Shown piece after piece: positions 25,728 through 36,507 of a stretch of DNA of 64,000 nucleotides. The stretch is from Candidatus Obscuribacter sp. (GTDB lineage Bacteria; Cyanobacteriota; Vampirovibrionia; Obscuribacterales; Obscuribacteraceae): contig JADYXR010000159.1 of assembly GCA_021772095.1 (NCBI GenBank), positions 124,001 to 188,000 on the forward strand, read 5' to 3'. The translations under genes and the position numbers were made by a program. How positions within the stretch are numbered: position 1 is the stretch's first letter; every line of letters begins with the position of its first letter. The notes beneath the pieces are model-generated. The model ran no database searches and was not told the origin of the DNA. It worked only from the letters and a program-made list of their open reading frames with translations.

Positions 25728-26858
25728 CTACTTTGTATCAGACTTGCTCGAATCAAGCTTGGCGAGCGCTTCTTTGGCGGGTTTGAAAGTAGGCTGGATC
25801 GTCAGTGCTTTTTCAAATTGGCTCTTCGCCTCGCTCTTCCGTCCCGCTTTTTCAAGATAGTAGCCATATTCCATAACTGCAACTGGATGAAGCGGCTTGG
25901 TGATCATAACCTTTTGAAATTCTTTTTCGGCCTCTGCAGTGTCGCCCTTCCGAGAAAGAGCTGTTGCCATTCTGGCTCGAGCAATCGATTCAACAATTTG
26001 GTTCTTACCGGCTTGTTTAATCACCTTGCGCTGTGTAGCAATAGCCGTGACGTAATCGCCTTTTGCCGACTGCATCCAACCGATTCCGCTGAGCGGCATA
26101 ACGTCGTTAGGATTGAGCTTATAAGCGTCTTGATAGTACTTGATAGCCTTATCAGATTCGCCCGAATCAGCATAAACATTGGCAAGGTTCAAACTGGCGG
26201 CCTGAAGTTCGTAAGGATTCTTTTGAAGAGAAATACCTTTTAATTCCGATTCAATTGCGGCTGGATAATCGCCGAGATTCTGTTGTACTACGCCCATGTT
26301 GATGTACGCAGTTGCCTTGTCTGGCTTGATTTCGGTAGCTCTGCGATATGCTTTTAGGGCGTCGTCCAGGGCTCCTGTTTTCAGATATATTTGACCCAAA
26401 TCTATTTGAGTACTGAAACTATCAGGTTTAAGTTCTGCTGCTGTTTTGAATTCCTTGATTGCCTCTTCGAACTTACCCTGGTTTGCGTAAATCTGTCCAA
26501 GGACAATATGAGGTAGGTGAAATTTCGGATCCAGCTTGATTGCTTGTTTTTCTTCGAGAATCGCGGTCTCATCGAGATCCTTACGAGTCTTTTCGTCAGG
26601 CGCAATTGTTCCCAGCCCCGCAAGAACTGCACCAAGAGATTGGTGCGCCGGCGCATTATTGGGTTCCAATCTGATTACTTCTCGATACGCATCTGAAGCC
26701 TCTTTGAACTTGCCCTGACGGTGGAAGTCCTTAGCTTTTTTCATTTGAGGATTTAAGTTTGCATCGTCGTTGGCTCGGTCGGCAGCCATGGCTTGACTTG
26801 AAGTCGCCACCGTAGTTAGTGCCAACACCAATGCTAGATTTGTTAATTTGGAACTCAA
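25728..26858 (-). CDS. Exported TPR-repeat protein, 376 residues
   Basis: An extracytoplasmic TPR protein. The start is TTG, with AGGGGG seven bases upstream. Signal peptide about 1-26 (cleavage at AMA). The rest is built of about nine consecutive TPR units, for example AKDFHRQGKFKEASDAYREV (42-61), GQIYANQGKFEEAIKEFKTA, GQIYLKTGALDDALKAYRRA and GVVQQNLGDYPAAIESELKG. The long regular array suggests a peptide- or protein-binding superhelix. It sits directly upstream of the amino acid permease in one transcript; deoC is the next gene upstream on the same strand, 57 bases away. Its relation to transport is not clear. Confidence 0.88.
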   Translation of the reverse strand: MSSKLTNLALVLALTTVATSSQAMAADRANDDANLNPQMKKAKDFHRQGKFKEASDAYREVIRLEPNNAPAHQSLGAVLAGLGTIAPDEKTRKDLDETAILEEKQAIKLDPKFHLPHIVLGQIYANQGKFEEAIKEFKTAAELKPDSFSTQIDLGQIYLKTGALDDALKAYRRATEIKPDKATAYINMGVVQQNLGDYPAAIESELKGISLQKNPYELQAASLNLANVYADSGESDKAIKYYQDAYKLNPNDVMPLSGIGWMQSAKGDYVTAIATQRKVIKQAGKNQIVESIARARMATALSRKGDTAEAEKEFQKVMITKPLHPVAVMEYGYYLEKAGRKSEAKSQFEKALTIQPTFKPAKEALAKLDSSKSDTK

Positions 26859-26915
26859 TGTCTTTCCCCCTGAATGTAATCGAATTTTTGTTGAATAAAC
26901 TTTTTTAGCGAGCGC

Positions 26916-27596
26916 TCAGTAAGCCGCAGCTCCGGCTGTCGAGCCCTGCACGATGGAAACGCCGGATGACGTTCCCAACCTGTCTGCACCGGCTTCAATC
27001 AGTGCAACAGCTGTTGCTTTGTCACGAATTCCGGCACTGGCTTTGATACCAAGTTTTGACTTGCCGATGATCTTTCTGAACAGTTTTACGTCATCTACCG
27101 TTGCGCCTTTCCCGTCCTTGACGAAGCCGGTCGAAGTCTTAATCATGAATGCATTTGCCTTCAGGCAAGCGTGGACAGCTTGAACTTTTTCATCATCGGT
27201 GAGCAAGTCGCATTCGATGATTACTTTGACCGGATGATCATTTGCAGCCTTTACTATCGCGGTAATTTCTTCAGTTACGTAATCGAAGTCGCCACTTTTC
27301 AGGGCTCCGATGTTGATCACCATGTCGATTTCGTCGGCACCATCAGCGATGGCATGTTCTGTTTCTTTGACTTTTACATCGGTAGTATTGGCTCCCAGAG
27401 GGAAGCCGATTACAGTGGCGACCTGCACTTTCGAATCGCGCAGAGTCCTGACAGCTTGCTTGATGAAACATGGGTTGACACAGACCGCATAAAAATTGTT
27501 TTCAGCAGCTTCTTTGCAGAGTTTGTCCACATCTGCTTTAGTTGCATGAGGAGCCAGAAGTGTATGGTCGACGTACCTGGCAATTTCAGTAGACAC
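26916..27596 (-). CDS. deoC: Deoxyribose-phosphate aldolase
   Basis: A 226-residue class I aldolase that splits 2-deoxyribose 5-phosphate into glyceraldehyde 3-phosphate and acetaldehyde in deoxynucleoside breakdown. The Schiff-base Lys153 lies in FMIKTSTGF, the second active-site Lys185 in GIKASAGIRD, and Asp91 in EIDMVINIG; all are present. The longest frame starts 19 codons earlier, but GTG at 27596 has AAGGAG seven bases upstream and begins at the family's usual point, so that start is used. No other deoxynucleoside-salvage gene is near; the TPR-permease pair follows on the same strand. Confidence 0.96.
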   Translation of the reverse strand: MSTEIARYVDHTLLAPHATKADVDKLCKEAAENNFYAVCVNPCFIKQAVRTLRDSKVQVATVIGFPLGANTTDVKVKETEHAIADGADEIDMVINIGALKSGDFDYVTEEITAIVKAANDHPVKVIIECDLLTDDEKVQAVHACLKANAFMIKTSTGFVKDGKGATVDDVKLFRKIIGKSKLGIKASAGIRDKATAVALIEAGADRLGTSSGVSIVQGSTAGAAAY

Positions 27597-28057
27597 TGTT
27601 AATCTCCTTCGCTGAGGGTGGTCTATTTTGCGGCGGGAATCCACGAATAGCACGTATCTACCGGCATTTAGCTTGAGAACCGGAAGCGTCCAAGCTTGAC
27701 ATTATATCGCTGTTGAGCTTGAAACTAGGCACAGGTGAGAGACTTAATAGAATTCGTATACAAACGCGGAACGGGCGACGCGGTGTGCATCGCGGGAATC
27801 CAAGAGGACTTTTAGTGGAAACTAAAAACGCGGAACTGAAAGATGCTCGACTGGAATGCGGGACCGAAATGCCGAGGCCGAATGCAAGACCGACTGTCGG
27901 ACCCAAGACCGGACCGAATGTCGGATCCGTAATGCTCCTTTGGAATGGCGCGACTGTAATTGAGCCGAAGTGCCGCACCAAAAATCGCGCGAAAATAACA
28001 CTCTAAACATGAAGGTCTGTTCGCTTCCACCGCACTCATTGTATGTGCAGTAAGCGA
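27597..28057. other. Intergenic region with hairpin and degenerate repeats
   Basis: A 461-base spacer between carB and deoC, both on the minus strand. No supported gene. It contains a perfect hairpin TTTTAGT-GGAA-ACTAAAA with a GNRA-type loop (27810-27827) and, at about 27860-27935, a set of imperfect GACCGA/TGTCGGA units (for example GACCGACTGTCGGACCC and GACCGAATGTCGGATCC). No U-tract or clear promoter is associated. Confidence 0.5.
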
Positions 28058-31000
28058 CTATTTAGTTGGTGAGTACGGCGTGCTACGCCCTCTGGATGCC
28101 GATTCCCAGTGGGTGATTTTGCTGTGGTATTCCTGCAAACTCTTCACCGACAAACCGTCTGTTTGAATCGCGGCGATTGATGAGGCCGTGGCGCGAGCGC
28201 CGGCAAGCGTGGTGACGACCGGGATGTGATAACTTATCGCCGTTCTTCTGATGATTTGATCGTCACCATATGCGGTGCGACCCGACGGGATGTTTATGCA
28301 CAAATGAATCTCGCCGTTCTTAATCTGGTCAACCAGGTTTGGTCGGCCTTCAGAAACTTTATTCGTCAGTTTTACAGGTATACCGGCGCGTTCCAGAGTC
28401 GCCGCTGTTCCACGCGTTGCTATCAATTGGAAGCCGAGCTGATACAAATTCTGCGCGATTGGAACGATGTCGTTTTTGTACTGGTCGGTTACCGAGACAA
28501 AAACGGCGCCTTTGCTCGGTAGCGACTGACCGCTGCCCACCTGCGCTTTGGCGAATGCCAGGTCGAATCTGGTGGCGATTCCCATCACCTCACCGGTCGA
28601 TCGCATCTCAGGTCCGAGCGAAATCACTGCGCCTGGAAAACGTTCAAAAGGAATGACCACTGACTTAACCGACACATGCGGCGGAATATGCCGTGGAGCC
28701 AAACCTAAGTCGGAGAGACTCTTTCCGACCATGACGCCGGCTGCCATCTTCGCCCACGGAACTCCGGTTGCTTTGGAAACGAATGGTATCGTCCGTGATG
28801 CGCGCGGATTTACTTCCAGCACGAACAACTCGTCATTACGAACGGCAAATTGAATGTTCATCAAGCCGACGACGTTCAATTCAACAGCGATTGCTTGAGT
28901 TGCCTTGCGAATGTCCTCAATGATATTCAAAGGAATAGTTTGAGTCGGCAATACGCAGGTGCTGTCACCGGAGTGGATGCCTGCCTGTTCGACGTGCTCC
29001 ATGATGCCGGCGATGATGGTCGCTCTGCCGTCGGAAATTGCGTCGACATCGATTTCGACAGCGTTCTCGAGGAACTGATCGATCAAGATCGGGCTTTTGT
29101 TGGCGATGTGAAAACCGCGTTGCAACCAGATTTCCAGGTCCTCGCGGTTGTAGATGATTTGCATCGCCTGACCACCGAGCACATAGCTTGGTCTGACCAG
29201 TACCGGATAACCGACCTGTTCTGCCGCTTTGATAGCTTCTTCGGAAGTAACAGCCATTGCGCCGGGCGGTTGTCTCAGTCCGATTCGTGTGATCAGATCG
29301 CCGAAGCGGGCTCGATCTTCCGCCATGTCGATCGAATCTACTGACGTGCCGAGAATTTTGAAACCTGCGGCTTCCAGTCCGCGACACAACTTCAGAGGTG
29401 TTTGTCCACCGAGTTGAACGATGATGCCTTCAGGTTGTTCCACATTGGCGATGTTAATTACATCTTCCAACGTCAGTGGTTCGAAGTACAGTTTGTCAGA
29501 AACGTCGTAGTCAGTCGAAACAGTTTCAGGATTGGAATTGACCATCACCGACTCGTAACCCAACTCTCTGAGCGCGAGGCTGGCGTGCACGCAGCAATAA
29601 TCGAATTCGATACCTTGACCGATTCTGTTGGGACCGCCGCCCAGAATCATCACGCGTGGTTTTTCGGATGGACGAACTTCGGTTTCATCCTCATAAGTCG
29701 AGTACATATAAGGAGTAAACGCCTGGAATTCAGCAGCGCAAGTATCGACGATTTTGTAGACCGGCTTCACGCCTAGCTTTTCGCGATGCGCGCGAACCGC
29801 TGTTTCATCTGAGTGAACTTCTTCGGCCAGTTGTCTGTCGCTAAAACCTTGACGCTTGAGCGCGAGAAGCTTCTTGGCATCGAGGTCTTCGAGCGTCGAT
29901 TTGCTTTCGTGCAATTCAAACCAGGAGTCATAGATTGATTTTAAATTGTCGATAAACCACGGATCGATCGCGGTCAAGTCGTGAATTTCTTCAGCTGAGA
30001 TGCCCGCATCGAAAGCTCCGAAGATATCGGTAATTCGATGAGGACTCGGTCTCGAGAGGCGCGTGCGCCATTCCCAGAAGTCGGCTTCTTTGCGAGACTT
30101 GACAGCACTGAAACCGTCCAGTCCCAACTCCAGCCCCCGAAGCGCTTTTTGCATCGCTTCCTGGAATGTTCGACCAATCGCCATTACTTCTCCCACCGAT
30201 TTCATCATCGTGGTCAAAGTCGTGTCTGCGCCCCGGAATTTTTCGAAGTTGAAACGTGGAATTTTCACCACGACATAGTCGAGCACAGGTTCAAATGAAG
30301 CCGGCGTGTTGCGAGTTATATCGTTGGAAAGCTCATCCAGAGTCAATCCGATTGCCAACTTCGCAGCGATTTTTGCGATTGGATATCCGGTTGCTTTACT
30401 GGCAAGTGCCGAAGAACGCGAGACACGCGGGTTCATTTCAATGATGACGATCCGTCCATTGACCGGATTGACGCCGAATTGAACGTTCGATCCGCCAGTA
30501 TCCACGCCGATTGCGCGAATGATCTTGATCGAGGCATCACGCAGTTTTTGATATTCTTTATCAGTTAGAGTCTGAACTGGAGCCACTGTTATAGAGTCGC
30601 CAGTGTGAATTCCCATCGGATCGAAGTTCTCGATTCCGCAGACGATGACCACGTTGTCTTTCGTATCGCGGACGACTTCGAGTTCAATTTCTTTCCAACC
30701 AAGCACGCTTTCTTCAATCAGAATCTCGCGAACCGGGCTGGCGTTGAGACCATTGGTCGCCATCTCGTCGAGTTCTTCGTGGTTGTAGGCGATACCACCG
30801 CCGGTGCCACCGAGCGTGAATGCCGGTCTGATGATCGCCGGGAAGCCGACCTTCTGGGCGACTGCTTGCGCTTCTTGCAGGTTGCGGGCGATACCGGAGT
30901 TTGGTACTTCCAGTCCGATTTCGATCATTTTGGCTTTGAACAAATCGCGGTCTTCTGCCAGTTTGATCGCTTCCAGTTTGGCGCCGATTAACTCAACGTT

Positions 31001-31333
31001 CATCTCTGCCAGGAAACCGGACTCGGCCAACTGACAGGCAACGTTGAGTGCGGTCTGTCCGCCCATCGTCGGCAGCAAAGCCTGCGGACGTTCCTTCTCT
31101 ATAACCTTACGCGCAACGTCTTCATTGACGGGCTCGACATACGTTCTATCCGCGGTCTCCGGGTCGGTCATGATGGTCGCCGGATTCGAGTTAATCAGGA
31201 CGACTTCATACCCTTCCTCTCTCAGCGCTTTACAAGCCTGAGTTCCGGAGTAGTCAAATTCGCACGCTTGTCCGATCGTGATCGGTCCCGCTCCGAGAAC
31301 GAGGATCTTCTTTATATCTGTCCGTTTTGGCAT
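28058..31333 (-). CDS. carB: Carbamoyl-phosphate synthase large subunit
   Basis: A 1091-residue two-lobed ATP-grasp enzyme that makes carbamoyl phosphate from bicarbonate, ammonia and two ATP for pyrimidines and arginine. The N-terminal half opens [20 protein letters not shown]; the C-terminal half repeats the fold at about 560 ([20 protein letters not shown]). The grasp loops [10 protein letters not shown] and [10 protein letters not shown]-type segments and the metal-binding [20 protein letters not shown] and [20 protein letters not shown] are all present. An MGS-type regulatory domain closes the protein. Length is normal. The small subunit carA is not in the window. The ribosome site is weak. 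It is divergent from the hydrolase gene. Confidence 0.97.
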   Translation of the reverse strand: MPKRTDIKKILVLGAGPITIGQACEFDYSGTQACKALREEGYEVVLINSNPATIMTDPETADRTYVEPVNEDVARKVIEKERPQALLPTMGGQTALNVACQLAESGFLAEMNVELIGAKLEAIKLAEDRDLFKAKMIEIGLEVPNSGIARNLQEAQAVAQKVGFPAIIRPAFTLGGTGGGIAYNHEELDEMATNGLNASPVREILIEESVLGWKEIELEVVRDTKDNVVIVCGIENFDPMGIHTGDSITVAPVQTLTDKEYQKLRDASIKIIRAIGVDTGGSNVQFGVNPVNGRIVIIEMNPRVSRSSALASKATGYPIAKIAAKLAIGLTLDELSNDITRNTPASFEPVLDYVVVKIPRFNFEKFRGADTTLTTMMKSVGEVMAIGRTFQEAMQKALRGLELGLDGFSAVKSRKEADFWEWRTRLSRPSPHRITDIFGAFDAGISAEEIHDLTAIDPWFIDNLKSIYDSWFELHESKSTLEDLDAKKLLALKRQGFSDRQLAEEVHSDETAVRAHREKLGVKPVYKIVDTCAAEFQAFTPYMYSTYEDETEVRPSEKPRVMILGGGPNRIGQGIEFDYCCVHASLALRELGYESVMVNSNPETVSTDYDVSDKLYFEPLTLEDVINIANVEQPEGIIVQLGGQTPLKLCRGLEAAGFKILGTSVDSIDMAEDRARFGDLITRIGLRQPPGAMAVTSEEAIKAAEQVGYPVLVRPSYVLGGQAMQIIYNREDLEIWLQRGFHIANKSPILIDQFLENAVEIDVDAISDGRATIIAGIMEHVEQAGIHSGDSTCVLPTQTIPLNIIEDIRKATQAIAVELNVVGLMNIQFAVRNDELFVLEVNPRASRTIPFVSKATGVPWAKMAAGVMVGKSLSDLGLAPRHIPPHVSVKSVVIPFERFPGAVISLGPEMRSTGEVMGIATRFDLAFAKAQVGSGQSLPSKGAVFVSVTDQYKNDIVPIAQNLYQLGFQLIATRGTAATLERAGIPVKLTNKVSEGRPNLVDQIKNGEIHLCINIPSGRTAYGDDQIIRRTAISYHIPVVTTLAGARATASSIAAIQTDGLSVKSLQEYHSKITHWESASRGRSTPYSPTK

Positions 31334-31756
31334 CTTTAGTCTTTTGTGGATTCACTGGCGCCACTAATCAATGACGAGCGCCAGGCACGTCCTGCTCAGT
31401 GTACACAAAGACAGTGGCGCGACAGTTATTTCGACCTAACAAAGTTCATCTTTATTAGCTGAACGTTTTGGATCTTGGCCAAAATCCTTTCGAGTTTTGA
31501 CTATCGGTCAATAAACCTTGAAAGCTCGGCGAGACACCAAGAATTTAATGCTGGACGCTGAAGGCCCAGTATCGGTGCGTTTTACGAAATTCTAACGACT
31601 TTGTCCCCGATATTTTTCAGACGCCCAGTTTCAAATGACCCGTCAAGTTGGTATGTCCAAGAAAGATTCGTAAAACTTGAATCACCATCAGTCGGCAGAT
31701 TTTATACATACCTCACCGTGGGGGATGTGGCTTCCATGTGTCTAAAAAGGTCCCAA
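31334..31756. other. Divergent spacer between carB and hydrolase genes
   Basis: A 423-base region without a supported gene. It should hold promoters for both neighbours. The palindrome TTGAC-TATCG-GTCAA (31497-31511) is the only clear symmetric site. The hydrolase frame is open back to 31601, but nothing supports a start that early. AAAAGG at 31745-31750 is the ribosome site used for the GTG at 31757. Confidence 0.5.
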
Positions 31757-32866
31757 GTGAAAATTTCTTCCAAAAATGCATTTGCTTGGATGGTTGCCGG
31801 TTTAGCGCTTTTCGCCGCTCAACCGGCACTCGCTGAAGTCGTCAGAGACGACGCTCCGCAAATTGAAGGTCTCACTCATAGCCGAGTCTACGAGTGGCAG
31901 GACCGTGACATCAAGCCCAAAGCCGTCGCGATTGCCGTGCACGGTTTGGTTTTGCACGGCGGCGTTTATGACAAAATGGCTCGTGAACTGGCTTCTCAGG
32001 GCTTCATCGTCGTCGCTCCCGATCTTCGCGGATACGGGCGCTGGTGCAGAGCTCACGAAAAACGCAACAAACATGGCTGCACTGTTTCGCTCGATAGCGC
32101 CACAGTCTCGCCGGTTCAAGGTTTGCCTGCTGAAGTTCGCGCCGAGAAATGCTCGGATTGCAACAATCAATTTGTCAGCTCCTCGTCCGTATCTTATAAG
32201 AAGAGTTTCGGTGATTTGAAAGAACTGACCAGAGTTGTCAGAAATCACTACCCTGCCCTGCCGCTCTACGTCATAGGCGAAAGCCTTGGCGCTGGTCTGG
32301 CTCTTCACATGGCAGCCGAGATGCCGGACAGCATCGATGGTCTTGTGCTTTCCAGTCCAGCCATTAAGCGCCGCCTCTATATGGAACCGCGCATGGTCAT
32401 GGATTTGACCGTCTTGATGTTCTCACCGAAGAAGAACGTCGATCTCATTCCTTATATCAAACGTTTTGCGTCGGAAGATCCGACCATCATACAAACCGCT
32501 ATTCAAGACCCTCTTGTGAGAAAGAAACTGACTGTTTTCGATTTGCTCAGAACATCAGCATTGATCAAAAGCAACATCAAGTTCGCCGACAGAGTGCCCG
32601 AGAACATGCCCGTCCTGGTCATTCAAGGCGATCGCGACCGGATGCTGAATTCGAATGGCGTGGTTGTTCTGCTCGACCATTTAAAGTCTAAGGACCAAAC
32701 GGTTAAATGGTTTCCAGGCAAAGGACATTTGCTGCTCGAGACTCCGCACATTGAAGCGGCCACTATGGACATCGTCTCGAACTGGCTCACAGAGCATGTA
32801 AGCGCAGCGACCCTTACCAAGGCGTCCGCGATCAATTCCGATTTAGTCAAGACTACCGCTAACTAA
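31757..32866 (+). CDS. Exported alpha/beta hydrolase, monoacylglycerol-lipase-like
   Basis: A serine hydrolase of 369 residues in this form. GTG at 31757 is chosen since AAAAGG lies six bases before it and the protein then begins with a signal peptide (KISSKNAFAWMVAGLALFA, cleavage near LAE). An ATG at 31736 is the alternative. The alpha/beta-hydrolase core follows: HGLVLHGGVYDKMA oxyanion region near 70, a cap with an insertion containing CSDCNNQ and C-rich loops, nucleophile Ser176 in GESLG, Asp in QGDRDRM and His in GKGHLLLE. The triad is complete. The closest pattern is the monoacylglycerol-lipase/lysophospholipase group. The end overlaps the convergent carbonic anhydrase-like gene by eight bases. 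Confidence 0.85.
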   Translation: MKISSKNAFAWMVAGLALFAAQPALAEVVRDDAPQIEGLTHSRVYEWQDRDIKPKAVAIAVHGLVLHGGVYDKMARELASQGFIVVAPDLRGYGRWCRAHEKRNKHGCTVSLDSATVSPVQGLPAEVRAEKCSDCNNQFVSSSSVSYKKSFGDLKELTRVVRNHYPALPLYVIGESLGAGLALHMAAEMPDSIDGLVLSSPAIKRRLYMEPRMVMDLTVLMFSPKKNVDLIPYIKRFASEDPTIIQTAIQDPLVRKKLTVFDLLRTSALIKSNIKFADRVPENMPVLVIQGDRDRMLNSNGVVVLLDHLKSKDQTVKWFPGKGHLLLETPHIEAATMDIVSNWLTEHVSAATLTKASAINSDLVKTTAN

Positions 32867-33389
32867 GAACCTCTTCAAACACTGATGAATCCTGGTATTC
32901 GCGCGCGTATTCAACGTAGCTTTTCCAGTTCGTTTGCATTCTGCTTTGTTCTGCTTCGCCGATCTTTCGGACAACCTTGCCGGGAACGCCCATGACCAGA
33001 CTGTTGGCGGGTACGATCGTGTTGGGCGAGAGCACAGCTCCTGCGGCAATCATGCATCCCTCTTCGATGACGACACCGTCAAGAAGCACTGCCCCCATGC
33101 CGATCAGACAATCGGACATGACAGTGCAGCCGTGCAGGATCACGCCATGCCCGACGGTGACTCGTTGCGCGATTTTGACGCCATGTTCGTGCGTGACGTG
33201 CATCACGCAATTGTCTTGAATGTTACTGTCCTCGCCCACCTCGATAGAGTTGATGTCGCCGCGCACAATGGTGTTGAACCAGATACTGGCTCCCCGAGAC
33301 AGTTTTACCCTGCCGATTACCGTCGCGGTCGGTGCAATGAAAACGCTCTTGTCGATTTCCGGACTATTTTGCATATAGCGGTAGATCAT
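32859..33389 (-). CDS. Gamma-class carbonic anhydrase-like hexapeptide protein
   Basis: A 176-residue left-handed beta-helix protein. Hexapeptide repeats cover about 18-130 (for example GASIWFNTIVRGD, GEDSNIQDN, GMGAVLLDGV). The zinc ligands of gamma-class enzymes are in place: His64, His81 and His86 (VMHV, VGHGVILH). Relatives include YrdA, PaaY and CaiE; carbonic anhydrase or thioesterase activity has been shown only for some, so the activity here is not certain. A C-terminal helix with KSYVEYAREYQ completes the fold. AAGGAAG lies eight bases before ATG. It overlaps the hydrolase gene tail to tail. Confidence 0.92.
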   Translation of the reverse strand: MIYRYMQNSPEIDKSVFIAPTATVIGRVKLSRGASIWFNTIVRGDINSIEVGEDSNIQDNCVMHVTHEHGVKIAQRVTVGHGVILHGCTVMSDCLIGMGAVLLDGVVIEEGCMIAAGAVLSPNTIVPANSLVMGVPGKVVRKIGEAEQSRMQTNWKSYVEYAREYQDSSVFEEVLS

Positions 33390-33491
33390 GGAGTTACTTC
33401 CTTAATTTGGAACGCGAGGCCGGACGGTCGAGGTCATAAGTTGAGTCTTAGAAGACTCTAAAGGCATACAGGATAAACGTTTTGGCTTCTG

Positions 33492-33511
33492 TAAACCTTT
33501 TAAACGGTTTA
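33492..33511. promoter_or_regulatory. Palindrome upstream of the wHTH-like gene
   Basis: TAAACC (33492-33497) and GGTTTA (33506-33511) separated by eight bases. It lies between the divergent carbonic anhydrase-like and wHTH-like genes and could be an operator. No direct evidence. Confidence 0.3.
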
Positions 33512-33687
33512 TATTTGATCGCCCGAAAAGCCGATGTACTGCACCGATTGGACCTGTTCGTCATCGATCGTGTATTGATTAGATGTGCCGTATATGCCAA
33601 CTGACGCCATTATGCGTCCAGGGGAATAAACGGGTTTTCTGGTTGCAAAGATGTTAAAATTAAACGCAAGACAAGGAGAGAATGTAT

Positions 33688-33978
33688 ATGCCCGTTTTTG
33701 AACAACCAATGCGAAAGCTTTTGGGGTCGCTCTCACCAACGATCGACTGGCTCAGTGAAAAAGGCTCAGTAGACGTCGGATCGGTACCCGAAGATCATCT
33801 GGATGCTATCAAGCAATTAGAACGCATTGGAGTAGTGCATAAGCGAAACAACCGCTGCTACGAACTCCAAAAAATCAGATTGAAAAAGCTCATGGGCAAC
33901 CTCGGCATGGAGAAGCTGGCTACTCCAGATGCTCCGAATTTCCCAGAACCAGTAGCAGTTATCTCAGACCTGAACTAA
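33688..33978 (+). CDS. Small putative winged-helix protein
   Basis: A 96-residue soluble protein. AAGGAG (33673-33678) lies nine bases before ATG at 33688, better than the ATG two codons upstream, where the gap is only three. Residues about 8-60 look like a winged-helix domain: helix KLLGSLSPTIDWLSEKG, helix PEDHLDAIKQLERIG and a short wing VVHKRNNRCYELQ. A basic helix follows (KIRLKKLMGNLG). This fits a DNA-binding or protein-binding regulator, but no specific family is recognised. It lies 99 bases before mutS2 on the same strand. Confidence 0.7.
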   Translation: MPVFEQPMRKLLGSLSPTIDWLSEKGSVDVGSVPEDHLDAIKQLERIGVVHKRNNRCYELQKIRLKKLMGNLGMEKLATPDAPNFPEPVAVISDLN

Positions 33979-34077
33979 CTTTGTACGTTTGTTGTTTGTC
34001 TTGAATCAGCCTTTTCTTTTATACAGGCTTGCGTAGCTTCACGTCGAAGCCAGAAGAGCTCGCAGTCGGCGAGTCAT

Positions 34078-36507
34078 ATGGATCAGTTCTTCGATATTGA
34101 TGGTAGATCGTTGCGTTCTCTGGAATGGGATCGCTTGCTTGGTTATTTGTCCGGCGAGGCGCGCTCAGAATGGGCGAAAGAACGTTGTCTCAAGCTTGCC
34201 GGCACAGACGACCGAGATGAAGTCGCGCGTCTGATTGAAGAAACCGATGAAGCGCTTTCGATGATCACTCATCGCGCCGCTTTGATGGCCGATGAAATCC
34301 CTGATGTCCGCGACATCTTGCGCACTGTGCGAGCACAGGCGCGATTACTTCCGATTGACTTGCTTGCTGTTCGAGAACTGCTGACGATAGCGAAGCAAGT
34401 CAAAAATTCTCTGACGTTACTCGAAGACGGCTCCTTTCCTCGTTTATACGAATACATTCCGCGTGTACATCCGATCGATGTTCTGCGCAAAGAAATCGAA
34501 AGATGCGTGGACGAACAGGGTGGTATCAAAGATGATGCTAGTTCTGAACTTCGGCATCTGCGCCGGAGCGTGCAAAAGCTGCACTCCGACATACGAAACG
34601 AACTATCGCGGCTGATCCATTCTTCAACTGTTTCTAAAGCGCTGCTTGAAACAATTTATACGCAGCGCAACGGACGCTATGTTTTGCCGGTCGATGTTTC
34701 TAAACGAAGCACCGTGGATGGTATCGTGCACGATTCGTCGCAATCCGGTCTAACGGTTTATCTAGAGCCGATGTCGGTGGTTGAACCGACCAATAGAATT
34801 AGAATCAAAGAAGGCGAAGTCGAGCGCGAGATCGAAAGAATTACAGCGGAATTGAGCCGTCTTTGTTTCGAACATATTGACGCTTTGGTGGAAACATTCG
34901 AGACTCTAACCGACCTTGATATGATTCTCGCCCGTGCCCGTCTGGCTTTCAAATACAAAGGCGTTAAACCGGAGTTGAGTGAGGACGATAGTTTTGTCCT
35001 CATACAAGCATCGCATCCATTATTGTTATTGCAAAAAGAAAAAGCGGTTGTTTCCAACGATGTGAAATTGGGCGGTGATGAACGCACTCTTGTCATCACA
35101 GGACCGAACACAGGCGGCAAGACGGTGCTGTTGAAACAGCTCGGTCTGGTGGCGCTGATGGTGCGTGCTGGTTTATTGATCCCTGCTAAAATCGGATCGA
35201 AAGTTCCGTTGTTTAAACGAGTTTGGGCTGACATCGGAGACGAGCAATCACTGACACAGAGCTTATCTACGTTCTCTTCGCACATGCAGAACATCGTCGA
35301 AGTAGTTTCGACTGCCGATCGAAAAGTTTTGATTTTACTTGATGAAATCGGAGTGGGCACAGACCCGAAAGAGGGTGCTGCACTGGCAAGAGCTGTGCTG
35401 GAGCATTTGAACAAATCAGGCGCGATCACAGTGACGACGACTCACTACGGAGAGTTGAAATTGCTTGCTTACTCTGAGCCTGGTTTCGTAAATGGCAGTC
35501 TGGAGTTCGATGAAACCAATCTGCAACCTACATATAAGTTGCGTCTCGGCGTGGCAGGTAGTTCCAAAGGTACGGCGATTGCGCTGCGGCTTGGCCTCGA
35601 TCGTGATGTAGTGGAACGCGCGCATCAGCTGTTGGCAGGGCGTGAGGAAGAAATCAGTCAAGCGATGGCGGAGTTGGAGCGGCGGACTCAACTGGTTGGC
35701 GATCGCGAAAAATCTTTGACCAATGCCGAACAAGCGCTTGCCGGAAAAGAAAAATCATTTGATGAAACGTCCAACCAGTTGCTTCAAGAAATTGAGGCGA
35801 AACGTTCTGAATACGCCTCGCAGTTGAATCAACAGTTTAATGCAGCACTGGGTGACATTAAGAATTTGACTAAAGAGTTGCAGGCGACGCCGAGTTTGAA
35901 ACACGCCCAGGAAGCCAGGGAGAAGATCGAGTCGATCAAAAATGATCTGGGTTGGATGAAAGCGCCTTCGCATTCAAAGTCATCTAATAAGGATGATGCG
36001 CATGTTCCAATCAGCGAAGGGCAACAGGTCAAAGTTTTGTCGCTCAATCAAGTCGGCATCGTTGAATCGCTTGTCGGAGGCGACAGCGACAAGCGTCAGG
36101 CGACTGTTCGGCTGGGCAACATGCGAGTCAAAGTCGCTCTCGATGAGCTGCAACCGTTCAGTAAGACTGCGCAGAAGAAAGCGCATTATAAACAGCATCA
36201 GTCCACTGCCAAAATTAGCGAACGCGTTCGCCCCAGTGAGAAGACGATGGATGCGTTTATTCGAACGTCATCGAATACGCTCGACTTGCGTGGCGAACGA
36301 GTTGACGCTGCTCTTGCCAAGTTGGACCGTTTCCTCGACACCTTGAGCGTTGAAGGCATCAGTCCGGCGATGATTATTCATGGACACGGCACGGGTGCCG
36401 TTAAGAGCGCGTCGCGTGAGTTTCTGTCCACCTGTCGGTACATCGCAGGATTCCGTCCCGGTGAACTGTATGAAGGCGGCGACGGTGTCACTATCGTGAC
36501 GATCTGA
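34078..36507 (+). CDS. mutS2: MutS2 DNA-structure-specific ATPase/nuclease
   Basis: An 809-residue MutS2. It lacks the MutS mismatch-reading domain and instead has the core, the ATPase and the C-terminal Smr domain. Walker A GPNTGGKT is at 342-349, Walker B LLDEIGVGTDP near 421. A coiled coil (about 520-640) interrupts the ATPase end and the Smr part, as usual. The Smr domain (about 735-809) has LDLRG and HGHGTG, the residues associated with endonuclease activity. MutS2 has been linked to recombination suppression and to rescue of collided ribosomes; which applies here cannot be read from the sequence. The ribosome site is weak. Confidence 0.96.
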   Translation: MDQFFDIDGRSLRSLEWDRLLGYLSGEARSEWAKERCLKLAGTDDRDEVARLIEETDEALSMITHRAALMADEIPDVRDILRTVRAQARLLPIDLLAVRELLTIAKQVKNSLTLLEDGSFPRLYEYIPRVHPIDVLRKEIERCVDEQGGIKDDASSELRHLRRSVQKLHSDIRNELSRLIHSSTVSKALLETIYTQRNGRYVLPVDVSKRSTVDGIVHDSSQSGLTVYLEPMSVVEPTNRIRIKEGEVEREIERITAELSRLCFEHIDALVETFETLTDLDMILARARLAFKYKGVKPELSEDDSFVLIQASHPLLLLQKEKAVVSNDVKLGGDERTLVITGPNTGGKTVLLKQLGLVALMVRAGLLIPAKIGSKVPLFKRVWADIGDEQSLTQSLSTFSSHMQNIVEVVSTADRKVLILLDEIGVGTDPKEGAALARAVLEHLNKSGAITVTTTHYGELKLLAYSEPGFVNGSLEFDETNLQPTYKLRLGVAGSSKGTAIALRLGLDRDVVERAHQLLAGREEEISQAMAELERRTQLVGDREKSLTNAEQALAGKEKSFDETSNQLLQEIEAKRSEYASQLNQQFNAALGDIKNLTKELQATPSLKHAQEAREKIESIKNDLGWMKAPSHSKSSNKDDAHVPISEGQQVKVLSLNQVGIVESLVGGDSDKRQATVRLGNMRVKVALDELQPFSKTAQKKAHYKQHQSTAKISERVRPSEKTMDAFIRTSSNTLDLRGERVDAALAKLDRFLDTLSVEGISPAMIIHGHGTGAVKSASREFLSTCRYIAGFRPGELYEGGDGVTIVTI

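Noticed and set aside
33509-33610. Possible 33-residue peptide on the minus strand
   Set aside because: Composition is plausible, but the ribosome site is poor and the frame is too short to support without comparison.
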